Part shown: piece after piece, positions 43,172 through 51,390 of the stretch
Layout: the number at the start of each line of letters is the position of its first letter
How positions within the stretch are numbered: the stretch's first letter is position 1
NCBI RefSeq assembly: GCF_000582685.1
Contig: NZ_KK073768.1
Location: forward strand, 3,835,267 to 3,899,266
DNA length: 64,000 bases
From: [Scytonema hofmanni] UTEX 2349
GTDB lineage: Bacteria; Cyanobacteriota; Cyanobacteriia; Cyanobacteriales; Nostocaceae
Direction: 5' to 3'
Notes under the pieces: generated by a model
Told to the model about the DNA's origin: nothing
What the model saw: the letters and a program-made list of their open reading frames with translations, nothing else
Database searches by the model: none
Program-made: the position numbers and the translations under genes

Positions 43172-43900
43172 ATGCAAAACGCACTTGTCATTCAACACGT
43201 ACCTTTTGAAGATTTAGGTAATTTGCGTCCGGTACTGGAGCAAAGAGGCTATCAAATTGTTTATCAACAAGCGGGTTTGGACGATTTATCATTGATTGAA
43301 CCCTTGCAGCCAGATTTATTAATTATCCTTGGTGGGCCGATTGGTGTGTATGAAGAGCAGGACTATCCATTCATTAAGGATGAACTGAGGTTGTTGGAGA
43401 AAAGACTAACAAAAGACTTACCAACTCTGGGTATTTGTTTGGGCAGTCAGTTGATGGCGCGTGCTTTAGGGGCGGTTGTTTACCCTGGTGGAAATGGTAA
43501 GGAAGTTGGTTGGGGCAAACTACAATTATCACCTGCGGGGGAGAGTTCATTTTTACGTTATCTCAGTGCTAGTGAGACTGCTGTTCTGCATTGGCATGGT
43601 GATACTTTTGATTTGCCTAAGGATGCTGTGCTTTTGGCTTCTTCACCGCAATACCAAAATCAAGCTTTCTCTTGGGGAAATAATTGCCTAGGGCTGCAAT
43701 TTCACCCAGAGGTAACGGCAAGGGGGATGGAGCGTTGGTTTATTGGTCATGCTTGCGAAATTGCTTCTCTTAATGGCACAAGTGTGACTCAGTTACGTGC
43801 TGATACTAGGTTGCATGCTCCGGCTTTAGAATCTATGACTTATCGCTTCTGGGATGATTGGCTTGATGGTTTTGGCGTTAATGAGAGGGGCGGGGCATAA
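43172..43900 (+). CDS. Class I glutamine amidotransferase
   Basis: 242 residues. The catalytic triad is clear: nucleophile Cys in LGICLGSQLMA (about residue 91), then His and Glu in LQFHPEVT (about 175-180). LIILGGPIGVYE is the typical oxyanion-region motif. Stand-alone members hydrolyse glutamine or gamma-glutamyl compounds or hand ammonia to a partner; GuaA-like synthetase domains are absent. Pairing with the AurF-like gene is suggestive but not proof. The start ATG at 43172 is preceded by AAGAAAG. Confidence 0.88.
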   Translation: MQNALVIQHVPFEDLGNLRPVLEQRGYQIVYQQAGLDDLSLIEPLQPDLLIILGGPIGVYEEQDYPFIKDELRLLEKRLTKDLPTLGICLGSQLMARALGAVVYPGGNGKEVGWGKLQLSPAGESSFLRYLSASETAVLHWHGDTFDLPKDAVLLASSPQYQNQAFSWGNNCLGLQFHPEVTARGMERWFIGHACEIASLNGTSVTQLRADTRLHAPALESMTYRFWDDWLDGFGVNERGGA

Positions 43901-44002
43901 TAGCCCGATCGCCCGTCATGTAGTAATATCAGGCTGATGTTTTGGTGTGCCATATAAATAAATGACACACCTCATAGTTATAATCTCCTATAAATGAGTC
44001 CA

Positions 44003-44060
44003 AGACGCGATAAATCGCGTCTCTACAAAAGGTTTTGGGTAACGCATAATTAATTTTTAC
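44003..44060 (-). repeat. GTAGAGACG hairpin with conserved flank, copy e
   Basis: AGACGCGAT-AA-ATCGCGTCT (44003-44022), CTAC, then AAAAGGTTTTGGGTAACGCA and TAATTAATTTTTA. On the minus strand this gives the same flank-then-hairpin order as copies f and h. Confidence 0.85.
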
Positions 44061-44085
44061 GACGTTTGTCTAATACATTTACCCC

Positions 44086-44475
44086 TTAAATCACCGCGAT
44101 ACAATCAATCTCCACCAAAACATCCTTAGGTAAACGCGACACTTGAACACAAGCACGCGCAGGTGCGATCGCTTCATCAAAAAACGAACCATAAACAGCA
44201 TTCATCGCCGCAAAATCATTCATATCAGCTAAAAACACAGTCGTCTTCACCACATCATCAAACCCCGCCCCAGAAGCTTTTAGAATTGCCCCCAAATTCG
44301 CCATCACCTGCTGCGTTTGCCGCGTCACATCCCCGACTCCAACAATCTCCCCCGAACCTGCATCAAGGGGAATTTGCCCCGCTAAAAACACCAAATCACC
44401 AGAAACAGCGATCGCTTGATTATAAGGACCCACCGGCGCCGGTGCATCACTAGTCCGAATCACCCTCTTACTCAT
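44086..44475 (-). CDS. ridA: RidA family enamine/imine deaminase
   Basis: RidA hydrolyses reactive enamine/imine intermediates such as 2-aminoacrylate. The 129-residue length is standard. Motifs PAPVGPYNQAI at 12-22, LVFLAGQIPLD, VMANLGAIL and the catalytic-Arg block PARACVQVSRLPKD near 105-118 are all present. Trimer formation is known for the family. The upstream sequence has AAGATGAG at the start. Next to a Nudix gene, with no clear operon link. Confidence 0.95.
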   Translation of the reverse strand: MSKRVIRTSDAPAPVGPYNQAIAVSGDLVFLAGQIPLDAGSGEIVGVGDVTRQTQQVMANLGAILKASGAGFDDVVKTTVFLADMNDFAAMNAVYGSFFDEAIAPARACVQVSRLPKDVLVEIDCIAVI

Positions 44476-44517
44476 CTTTCCTCCTCTGCGCCCTCTGCGC
44501 CTAGTAAAGTTCGTTTT

Positions 44518-44949
44518 CTACCCCAACCTCGGACGTATACCATAATGCCGATAATGCCAATAATCGCGCAAAATGCGATCGTGGTCAAAACATAAATTAC
44601 CAGGCACACACCAAGACTCAAAAATCCCTACACATTTCGCATCATCCCCCGCATTTGGTTCACCCCTCGCCGTCGCCAAAAACACAATACTTAGCGTGTG
44701 TTGACGGCGATCGCGATTTGGGTCAGAATACACCAAAAATTGCTCAATTAATTCTACCTGCAAACCCGTCTCTTCTTGAGCTTCGCGCCGCGCTGCCACT
44801 TCCACACTTTCCCCATAATCGACAAAACCACCAGGAATTGCCCAACCCAAAGGAGAATTATGTCTTTCGATTAACACTATTGGTCGATGAGGGCGATCGA
44901 CCAATTCGATGATGATATCAACTGTCGGAGCCGGATTGCGGTAAGACAT
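44518..44949 (-). CDS. Nudix hydrolase
   Basis: 143 residues from the ATG at 44949 (MSYRNPAPTVDIIIEL). An in-frame ATG at 45021 would prepend 24 residues read from a heptamer array (MPHAPCPMPY) and is rejected. The Nudix box is complete (GGFVDYGESVEVAARREAQE, then ETGL). Sequence around it (RPIVLIERHNSPLGWAIPGG) resembles ADP-ribose pyrophosphatase-like Nudix enzymes; the substrate is not certain. It is divergent from malQ across paired heptamer arrays. Confidence 0.9.
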   Translation of the reverse strand: MSYRNPAPTVDIIIELVDRPHRPIVLIERHNSPLGWAIPGGFVDYGESVEVAARREAQEETGLQVELIEQFLVYSDPNRDRRQHTLSIVFLATARGEPNAGDDAKCVGIFESWCVPGNLCFDHDRILRDYWHYRHYGIRPRLG

Positions 44950-44958
44950 GGTTAGTGA

Positions 44959-45125
44959 GGGGCATGGGGCATAGGGCATGGGGCATAGGGCATAGGGCAT
45001 GGGGCATGGGGCATGGGGCATGGAAAGAATCGTATTTATTCACGCACTCGCGCATCCGAACTTCTTTAATTCCCAATGCCCAATGCCCGTTGCCCGTTGC
45101 CCAATGCCCATTGCCCAATGCCCAC
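44959..45125. repeat. Head-to-head heptamer arrays between Nudix gene and malQ
   Basis: GGGCATG/GGGCATA array (44959-45023), spacer of about 48 bp, then the complementary CCCAATG/CCCGTTG array (45072-45125). It fills nearly all of the 230-bp divergent promoter region. Confidence 0.92.
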
Positions 45126-45179
45126 TATTACGTGATAAATTCGCTCTTGATCGCATCTTCCCATAATTTAGGTAAAGCA

Positions 45180-46688
45180 ATGCCTTTTTTCAGATCCAGC
45201 GGTATTTTACTTCATCCCACATCTTTTCCCAGTCCATTCGGCATTGGTGACTTAGGCATAGAGGCTTACAGCTTTATTGATTTTTTGAGAGAAACTCAGC
45301 AACAATATTGGCAAGTTCTGCCATTAGGTCCGACTGGTTACGGTAATTCTCCTTATGCTTCCTATTCAGCAGTAGCAGGAAACTTTCTACTCATCAGCCC
45401 CCAAAAGCTGCTAGAGCAAGGTTTGCTATCATCAGAAGACCTTGCTAATTTACCAGAATTTGATCCGAATAAAGTCAACTACGAGCAAGTAGTACCATTT
45501 AAGATTGGGCTATTAAAGAAAGCCTGCGAGAAATTTAAAACCCAAACAGCATCTACACAACAAAAAGAATTTGCTGGTTTTTGTGACATCAAAGCTTATT
45601 GGCTGGATGATTACGCTTTATTTATGGCATTGAAAGATGCTAACGGAGGCGGAAGTTGGTATAGTTGGGAGCCAGAAGTGCGATCGCGTCAACCAGAAGC
45701 AATGGATCGAGTGCGGCAACAGATGGAAGCGGAGATTTTTTATTACAAATACACCCAATTTGAATTTTTCCGCCAGTGGTCTGAGTTGAAGACCTACGCC
45801 AACATGGCTGGGATAGAAATTATAGGTGATATCCCCATCTACGTAGCTCACGACAGCGCTGATGTCTGGTCTAATCCTGATATTTTTTCCTTAGATGAAA
45901 ACACAGGAGAAGCCTCACTAATGGCAGGAGTTCCACCAGATTATTTTAGCGCCACCGGTCAATTGTGGGGCAACCCAGTTTACAAGTGGGATGAATTAGA
46001 AAAACAAAACTTTAAATGGTGGGTGAAACGCTTTGAAGCAATGCTGGATTACATAGATGTAATTCGCATTGACCACTTTCGCGGATTTGAAGCTTATTGG
46101 GCTGTCAAACAAGGTGAAAAAACAGCCATGAATGGAGAGTGGATCAAAGCTCCAGGAGACAAATTATTTGAGGAAATTAAACAAAAATTGGGCAAGCTAC
46201 CAGTTTTGGCGGAAGATTTAGGAGTAATCACCCCGGAGGTAGAAGCGTTGCGTGACAAATTTGAGTTTCCGGGGATGAAAGTTTTGCAATTTGCCTTTGG
46301 TTCCGATCCCGGTAATGGCTTTTTACCATTCAATTACAATCGCAATTGCGTAGTTTACACCGGCACTCACGACAACGACACAACCATAGGCTGGTTCAAC
46401 CAAGCTAACGATTACGAAAAGCAAAACTTGTTGCTTTATTTAGGTTCTGTCAGTCCTGAAGGTATTCACTGGGATTTAATTCGACTTGCCTTAAGTTCTG
46501 TAGCGAATCAGGCAATTATCCCCTTACAAGATTTTTTAGGATTAGATACCCAAGGGCGGATGAATACCCCTAGTGTTGCCGAAGGTAACTGGGAATGGCG
46601 ATATCAATCAGAAGCTTTAACCCATGAATTAAGTTCAAAGCTGAAAAATCTCACCAACCTTTACGGTCGCGCTCCGCAAGTGAAGTAA
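45180..46688 (+). CDS. malQ: 4-alpha-glucanotransferase
   Basis: MalQ (GH77, amylomaltase/D-enzyme) moves glucan chains between malto-oligosaccharides in glycogen turnover. The 502-residue protein begins at the ATG at 45180 (MPFFRSSGILLHPTSFPSPFG); an open frame back to 44955 only translates the heptamer arrays. Catalytic signatures: nucleophile Asp in VIRIDHFRGFEAYW, acid/base Glu in VLAEDLGVITPEV, and TGTHDNDTTIGW. YWQVLPLGPTGYGNSPYAS is the N-terminal family motif. Confidence 0.96.
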   Translation: MPFFRSSGILLHPTSFPSPFGIGDLGIEAYSFIDFLRETQQQYWQVLPLGPTGYGNSPYASYSAVAGNFLLISPQKLLEQGLLSSEDLANLPEFDPNKVNYEQVVPFKIGLLKKACEKFKTQTASTQQKEFAGFCDIKAYWLDDYALFMALKDANGGGSWYSWEPEVRSRQPEAMDRVRQQMEAEIFYYKYTQFEFFRQWSELKTYANMAGIEIIGDIPIYVAHDSADVWSNPDIFSLDENTGEASLMAGVPPDYFSATGQLWGNPVYKWDELEKQNFKWWVKRFEAMLDYIDVIRIDHFRGFEAYWAVKQGEKTAMNGEWIKAPGDKLFEEIKQKLGKLPVLAEDLGVITPEVEALRDKFEFPGMKVLQFAFGSDPGNGFLPFNYNRNCVVYTGTHDNDTTIGWFNQANDYEKQNLLLYLGSVSPEGIHWDLIRLALSSVANQAIIPLQDFLGLDTQGRMNTPSVAEGNWEWRYQSEALTHELSSKLKNLTNLYGRAPQVK

Positions 46689-46699
46689 ATAGGGGAAGT

Positions 46700-46722
46700 G
46701 GGCATTGGGCATTGGGCATTGG
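46700..46722. repeat. Short GGGCATT heptamer array
   Basis: Three copies just after malQ, followed at 46745-46790 by CCCTTGTCCCCTTGTG-type repeats, in the convergent gap to the rodZ-like gene. Confidence 0.85.
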
Positions 46723-46784
46723 GAAAAAGAATTATTTTGCTCTCCCTTGTCCCCTTGTGCCCTTGTCCCCTTGTCCCCTACTCC

Positions 46785-47570
46785 TCAAGTCCCAGGCTTG
46801 GCAGCAACTATGACTTCTTTGACTTTCCCAATATCTCCCATTGGCTTGGCTTCCTCTTTATTGACACTTACCAGCACACCCCCAGCATTGCCGGCTCTAA
46901 CTGTCAGTTGACCTTGAGCTTTCCAAGTGCGTTGAGTTCCTTCTGGCAATTCCCCTTCAAATTGAGTTTTGCCATCAGCGACAACGCGAATCCAAGATTT
47001 CTCCTTTAAGGTGACACCAATCTGCACTGCCTGTCCGTTACTGCTGATATTGCTAACAGGTTGAATTTGCACAGTCGGTGTTTGTTTCGGCTGAATCTGT
47101 GCTTTTTCGGTAATTTGGCTATTGTTGGCTTCGATAGCGGCATTATTCAATAATTTAGACAAGCCGTTAACAGAACAGATAATCAAACCGATGTAAAGCA
47201 CATAAAGATGAAAAGGACGCAGCACTCGACCGAAGGGCGTAGGTTTCCAGCCAGGTGTAAGGTTAACACGATTTGATCCGACGGGAAAACTTTTAGCAAA
47301 TTCCGCTCCATCCAAGCCCAGTGCATCAGCGAATTGCCTAATTAAACCACGAATATAAATTGGTTCTGGCAAATCATCTAAATTACCTTCTTCGATCGCC
47401 TGCAACAATCGACGGGGAATCATGGTCAATGCGACCATTTCATCTAAGGATAAACCTTGTTCAGTACGCTTTACCCAAAGTTGACCACCCAAGGAAGCCA
47501 ACTTTTCGGCTGGTAATTGCTCCACAGAAGCTATTGGTTGATTATCATCCTTGCTTTTTTTCCAGTTCAT
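46785..47570 (-). CDS. RodZ-like HTH/DUF4115 membrane protein
   Basis: 261 residues. Residues about 20-100 form a Cro/RodZ-type helix-turn-helix (GGQLWVKRTEQGLSLDEMV, IPRRLLQAIEEGNLDDLPEP, YIRGLIRQFADALGLDG). One membrane span lies at about 122-140 (LYVLYIGLIICSVNGLS). The extracytoplasmic DUF4115-type beta domain is at about 175-255 (WIRVVADGKTQFEGELPEGT). RodZ links MreB to cell-wall elongation; the cyanobacterial homologue is inferred to do likewise. Its start overlaps the stop of the upstream pseudouridine synthase gene by four bases, so they form an operon. Confidence 0.85.
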   Translation of the reverse strand: MNWKKSKDDNQPIASVEQLPAEKLASLGGQLWVKRTEQGLSLDEMVALTMIPRRLLQAIEEGNLDDLPEPIYIRGLIRQFADALGLDGAEFAKSFPVGSNRVNLTPGWKPTPFGRVLRPFHLYVLYIGLIICSVNGLSKLLNNAAIEANNSQITEKAQIQPKQTPTVQIQPVSNISSNGQAVQIGVTLKEKSWIRVVADGKTQFEGELPEGTQRTWKAQGQLTVRAGNAGGVLVSVNKEEAKPMGDIGKVKEVIVAAKPGT

Positions 47571-48361
47571 AATGGTCTGATGCTCCTAAACCCAACTGAA
47601 TCATTAATAGGTATGTGCTTAATTTGCTCTTGCAAAAAGCGAATCTCATCATCTTTTAGGGAACGATAGGAACCTTCAGCTAAAGAAGGTTCTCCGGGCT
47701 TTTCCAATTGAATTAGACCTATGGCTGTGCGGTGCAGCTTAATCACTGGGTATCCCAGTAGTTCGGCTACACGGCGAATCTGACGATTTCTTCCCTCCTT
47801 TAAAATAATTTCTAGGCAGCTTTCATCTGCCAAACTTTGTTTTAGACGCACTTGCGCCGGTCGTGTTTTTTTACCCTCCAGCATCACACCCTGACGCCAT
47901 GTTTGTAACACTGATTCTGGAGGATGACCTTTTACCAAAACACAATAAGTCTTAGGAATACTGTGGCTAGGATGAGTTAAACCAAATGTTAAGTTTCCGT
48001 CATTTGTCAGTATTAATGCCCCTGTTGAGTATGCATCTAAACGACCAACTGGGTGAATGCCTTGATTTCCTCTTAATTCTTTCGGTAGTAGATGCAGAAC
48101 TGTTGTTCGTCCTTGGGGATCTTCGCAGGTGGAAACTATTCCAGCAGGTTTGTGTAGTAACAGATAAATTAAAGCTGGACGCACAAGACCAGATATAGGT
48201 TTGCCATCTACTGTGATGGTATCTATAAGCGGGTCAGCTTTTTGACCTAAGTGCGCCAATTCGCCATTAATCCCCACTCGCTTAAGCCTAATCATTTCTT
48301 CGGCTTCCCGTCTTGAGGCTATTCCCCATTTAGATAGAATTTTTTGTAACCTTTCCTCCAT
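47567..48361 (-). CDS. RsuA/RluB-family pseudouridine synthase
   Basis: 264 residues from the ATG at 48361 (MEERLQKILSKWGIASRREA). The frame is open to 48511 but the extra 50 residues have no family support. An S4 RNA-binding domain (1-60) precedes the catalytic domain; the catalytic Asp is in GRLDAYSTGALILTNDG, with RQIRRVAELLGYPVIKLHR near the C-terminus. It converts a uridine to pseudouridine in rRNA; 16S (RsuA) versus 23S (RluB) cannot be decided here. Coupled to the rodZ-like gene. Confidence 0.93.
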   Translation of the reverse strand: MEERLQKILSKWGIASRREAEEMIRLKRVGINGELAHLGQKADPLIDTITVDGKPISGLVRPALIYLLLHKPAGIVSTCEDPQGRTTVLHLLPKELRGNQGIHPVGRLDAYSTGALILTNDGNLTFGLTHPSHSIPKTYCVLVKGHPPESVLQTWRQGVMLEGKKTRPAQVRLKQSLADESCLEIILKEGRNRQIRRVAELLGYPVIKLHRTAIGLIQLEKPGEPSLAEGSYRSLKDDEIRFLQEQIKHIPINDSVGFRSIRPL

Positions 48362-48505
48362 GTGGAAATTACTTATGATAGGTGTAAGTATTAAGTTAAC
48401 TATAATAATTGCACTTTGTTGACAATTGCGACAAATGTTAGAGTTGAATTCTGTTTGAGCGCTCTCCTTGGTTCTCATATAGATCCTGATCAAAAAGTTG
48501 ATTAG

Positions 48506-49219
48506 ATGCATAAAGAAAATTTATCACCCAAAAATCCCCAGAAGATACGCATCATAAGCAATGTACTAAAAACAGCACTCTCGCTTTGGTTGCGATCGCA
48601 AGTCAGCCAGATATCGGAACTGAAAGTGGAAATTCAAGCAAGCGATCGCCAACTTCTTTCGGGTCGCATTCCTGGAGTATCTATTTTTGCTACTCATGCA
48701 ATTTATCAAGGTCTCCATCTCACACAAATTTTACTCAAGGCAGAAAATATAAGGATAAACATTGGCGCAGTACTCAAGGGACAACCACTGCAACTGTTGG
48801 AAACAGTACCTGTAGTTGGCGAGGTAATCCTGAACGAGGAGGATCTTAATGCCTCTGTCTCATCGGAATTATTAGCGACTGCTTTAAATGATCTACTGCT
48901 AAAACTATTACCAGAACACAGCCCAAATTCCAAGCCAACAGCTTGGCAAACAATTTCTCTTGCAAATAATAATTTGAAAGTTTGCGGAATTCATACAGAC
49001 GTAACCCATCCCACTACGGTTGAGATGAGTGTAAGCCTAAAATTACTCAGCGCTCATGAATTACATCTGTCACAAATCCTCTGTAAGCAGGGCACAGCAG
49101 TGCTTACAGAGGATAATCAAGGACAGTATTTGGATCTAGGTTCAGATGTAGATATCCAAGAATTAACGCTGATCCCAGGTAAACTAGTTTGTCGCGGACG
49201 GATAAACGTTAATCCCTAA
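48506..49219 (+). CDS. DUF2993 (LmeA-like) protein
   Basis: 237 residues, no clear signal peptide or membrane span. The body matches the DUF2993 pattern of cyanobacteria and actinobacteria: VLKTALSLWLRSQVSQISEL, KVEIQASDRQLLSGRIPGV, AENIRINIGAVLKGQPLQLL, and an LTLIPGKLVCRGRINVNP end. The fold is related to lipid-binding TULIP-type proteins, so a role with membrane lipids is possible. Divergent from the pseudouridine synthase gene; start ATG at 48506. Confidence 0.85.
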   Translation: MHKENLSPKNPQKIRIISNVLKTALSLWLRSQVSQISELKVEIQASDRQLLSGRIPGVSIFATHAIYQGLHLTQILLKAENIRINIGAVLKGQPLQLLETVPVVGEVILNEEDLNASVSSELLATALNDLLLKLLPEHSPNSKPTAWQTISLANNNLKVCGIHTDVTHPTTVEMSVSLKLLSAHELHLSQILCKQGTAVLTEDNQGQYLDLGSDVDIQELTLIPGKLVCRGRINVNP

Positions 49220-49299
49220 TTATTAAGAATTAAAAACTTCAAATAATCATTGTTGATTTTTTCTTATCGGCAATGGGCAATGGTAATAATTCTTTTCCT

Positions 49300-49365
49300 A
49301 GTCCCCAATCCCCAATCCCCAGTCCCCAGTCCCCAGTCCCCAGTCCCCAGTCCCCAGTCCCTAGC
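49300..49365. repeat. CCCCAGT heptamer array
   Basis: About eight tandem CCCCAGT/CCCCAAT units between the converging DUF2993 and cdsA genes. Confidence 0.93.
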
Positions 49366-50254
49366 CCCCATGCCCTAACAATGGCAATACGAGTGTGACG
49401 AAGTAGTAAACTAAAGGAGCGGTAAAAATATAACTATCAGTACGATCTAAGATGCCGCCGTGACCTGGGATTAATTGCCCTGAATCTTTTACCCCAGCAT
49501 CGCGTTTGAGCATGGATTCGGTAAGGTCGCCCAAAATACTAGCGATCCCAATGAGCAAACCCAGTGCCATACCAGTGAAAAGAGGTTTTGACCAGTTAAG
49601 AAAATAAGCTCCTACGACGGCTACGAGAACGCTGGCACTAATGCCAAATACTGCTCCTTCAACGGTTTTTTTCGGGCTAATATCAGACAGAGGAGTTTTA
49701 CCGAAGAATTTGCCGAAAGCATAAGCGCCGATGTCAGCTGACCAAATACAGAGGAAAGTCAGCGCTGTTGCTGTCAAACCTTGTGGTAATAAATCAAAGT
49801 TTCCTTTTTGAATAATATCTAGCCAATCTGAGGGTAAGTACCCACCTAAAGGTATATTGTTGATACCTTCACTATCAATTGCGCGTAACCTTACCCAGTA
49901 GCTCGGCAAATAACCTGTGTAAAATAACCCCATAATCGAAGCGGAAATATCAGCAATCGTTGCCATCTTTGGCTGAAACAATAAGTAAAAACAAATAAAT
50001 GTTCCGGCTAATGGTGTGACAGCATCAGCTAAAGAGCCATTAAGAGTACAAATCACTAACAAAGCTTGGCTGGCAAAAAGAGTACTTTTAGTTGCAGGAA
50101 AGATACCTTTGCTTCGCACTAACTCAAAATATTCCTTTTGACCCAAAAAGATAATCGCCGCAAATATAATAGTAAAGTACCAACCCCCTAAAAGGGTTGC
50201 ACTTAAAGCAACGGCGATCGCCACAATTCCACTAATAATTCGAGACCAAGGCAT
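49361..50254 (-). CDS. cdsA: Phosphatidate cytidylyltransferase
   Basis: CdsA makes CDP-diacylglycerol from phosphatidate and CTP, feeding phosphatidylglycerol synthesis (essential for photosystems). 297 residues with about eight membrane segments. The CDP-DAG synthase signature is near the C-terminus: SMLKRDAGVKDSG followed by IPGHGGILDRTDS. The stop codon lies at the edge of the CCCCAGT array, which contributes to the last residues. Probably followed on the same strand by no gene before the DUF2993 convergence. Confidence 0.95.
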   Translation of the reverse strand: MPWSRIISGIVAIAVALSATLLGGWYFTIIFAAIIFLGQKEYFELVRSKGIFPATKSTLFASQALLVICTLNGSLADAVTPLAGTFICFYLLFQPKMATIADISASIMGLFYTGYLPSYWVRLRAIDSEGINNIPLGGYLPSDWLDIIQKGNFDLLPQGLTATALTFLCIWSADIGAYAFGKFFGKTPLSDISPKKTVEGAVFGISASVLVAVVGAYFLNWSKPLFTGMALGLLIGIASILGDLTESMLKRDAGVKDSGQLIPGHGGILDRTDSYIFTAPLVYYFVTLVLPLLGHGG

Positions 50255-50639
50255 AGATATAAGTGTGAAGTAAAAAGGATGAAGTTTGAAGTTTGGTTGT
50301 TATTTATCCTTTATCCTTCAGCCTTCAGATTTACCAAGAAGGGGAAAAGGGGAAAGGGGAAGGGGGAAACGGGATAAGAGGGGTAAAGGGGAAGGGGGAA
50401 GGGGGTTCATGGTAAGAAATATAGAGTTATTTGAATAAATCCGTTCTTACAAAGGTTGACGGGACGGAAACCGATCCCGCCAACTTTGCGCTATTTTATT
50501 TTCGTACCTTTCCCCTTTCCTTTTTCACCTTTACCCCTCTTCAAATCCCTTTTCCCCACATGGTATAAAGCCCCTATTTTTAAATATGGGGTTTATGAGT
50601 CCCCTTTCCCCTTTCCCCTTTACCCTTTCCCCCTCTTTT
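50255..50639. other. Intergenic region filled with repeats
   Basis: 385 bp between cbiT (stop) and cdsA (start). GGGGAAA-type purine arrays (50338-50406) and their complement CCCCTTTCC (50503-50550 and 50597-50636) form several potential hairpins; GGGACGGAAACCGATCCC at 50461-50478 resembles the repeat at 27585. No gene seen. Confidence 0.7.
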
Positions 50640-51242
50640 TCATTCTAGTTTCTCACCACTGAGGATAAAAATGGGATCGACGGCAGCAAAGGTTTGCGAA
50701 TAGCCGCGTGTTTCTAAGCGATTTATTGCCGATTGGACAACTTCAACATTCCGAGCTTGGAGTTGAGAAAAGCTTTGAGAAATAGCATACAGAGTTTCTA
50801 GACTAGCAGCTGTGGCGACAACTCGACCGGATGATGGTAAATAATTCCAAACTGCTGGCAAAATTTCTTGGATGGAACGTCCGGACTCAATGCAGACGCG
50901 ATCGGGTTTCTCTTTCAAATTGTGCAAACACTCTGGAGCATTACCTTCAATGACTTCAACATTCTTCACTTCAAAGCGATCGCAGTTGCGTCGAATCAAG
51001 TTGGCTACTTCTTCATCTCGTTCTACAGCGATAATCTGCGCCTCAGGACACAACAGACCCACTTCTACCGGAATTGTACCTGTTCCCGCGCCAATATCCC
51101 ACAACACTGAATTAGGATATAGACGTAATTGAGCTATCAACAGCAGCCGAATTTCACGCTGTGAAAGAGGAATTCCGGGTAAGCTTTCAAACAACTCATC
51201 CGGAATACCAGGAGTAATGTAGGGCCAAAGTTGGGAGGGCAT
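50640..51242 (-). CDS. cbiT: Precorrin-6Y C15-methyltransferase (decarboxylating) CbiT
   Basis: 200 residues. SAM-binding motif I DIGAGTGTIPVEVG at about 49-62, EAQIIAVERDEEV (motif II) and FEVKNVEVIEGNAPE. The N-terminal TPGIPDELFESLPGIPLSQRE is diagnostic of CbiT, which methylates C15 and decarboxylates in corrin ring (cobalamin) synthesis. In other bacteria it is fused to or paired with CbiE; no cbiE is adjacent here. The start ATG at 51242 faces the kinase gene across GGGGAAA repeats (51266-51315). Confidence 0.93.
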   Translation of the reverse strand: MPSQLWPYITPGIPDELFESLPGIPLSQREIRLLLIAQLRLYPNSVLWDIGAGTGTIPVEVGLLCPEAQIIAVERDEEVANLIRRNCDRFEVKNVEVIEGNAPECLHNLKEKPDRVCIESGRSIQEILPAVWNYLPSSGRVVATAASLETLYAISQSFSQLQARNVEVVQSAINRLETRGYSQTFAAVDPIFILSGEKLE

Positions 51243-51390
51243 AGTAGGATTCTACAATTAAATTAAAAGGGGAAAAAAGAAAGGGGAAAGGGGAAAGGGG
51301 AAAGGGGAAAGGGCAAGGGAATAAAAAAACTTTCTTTTCTTTCCTTTAACCTTTTCCCCTCATTAAAGTCCTTTAGCCTTATTTTTTGTG

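Noticed and set aside
44955..45179. 75-codon N-terminal extension of MalQ
   Set aside because: It merely translates the heptamer arrays (MGHRAWGIGHRAWG).
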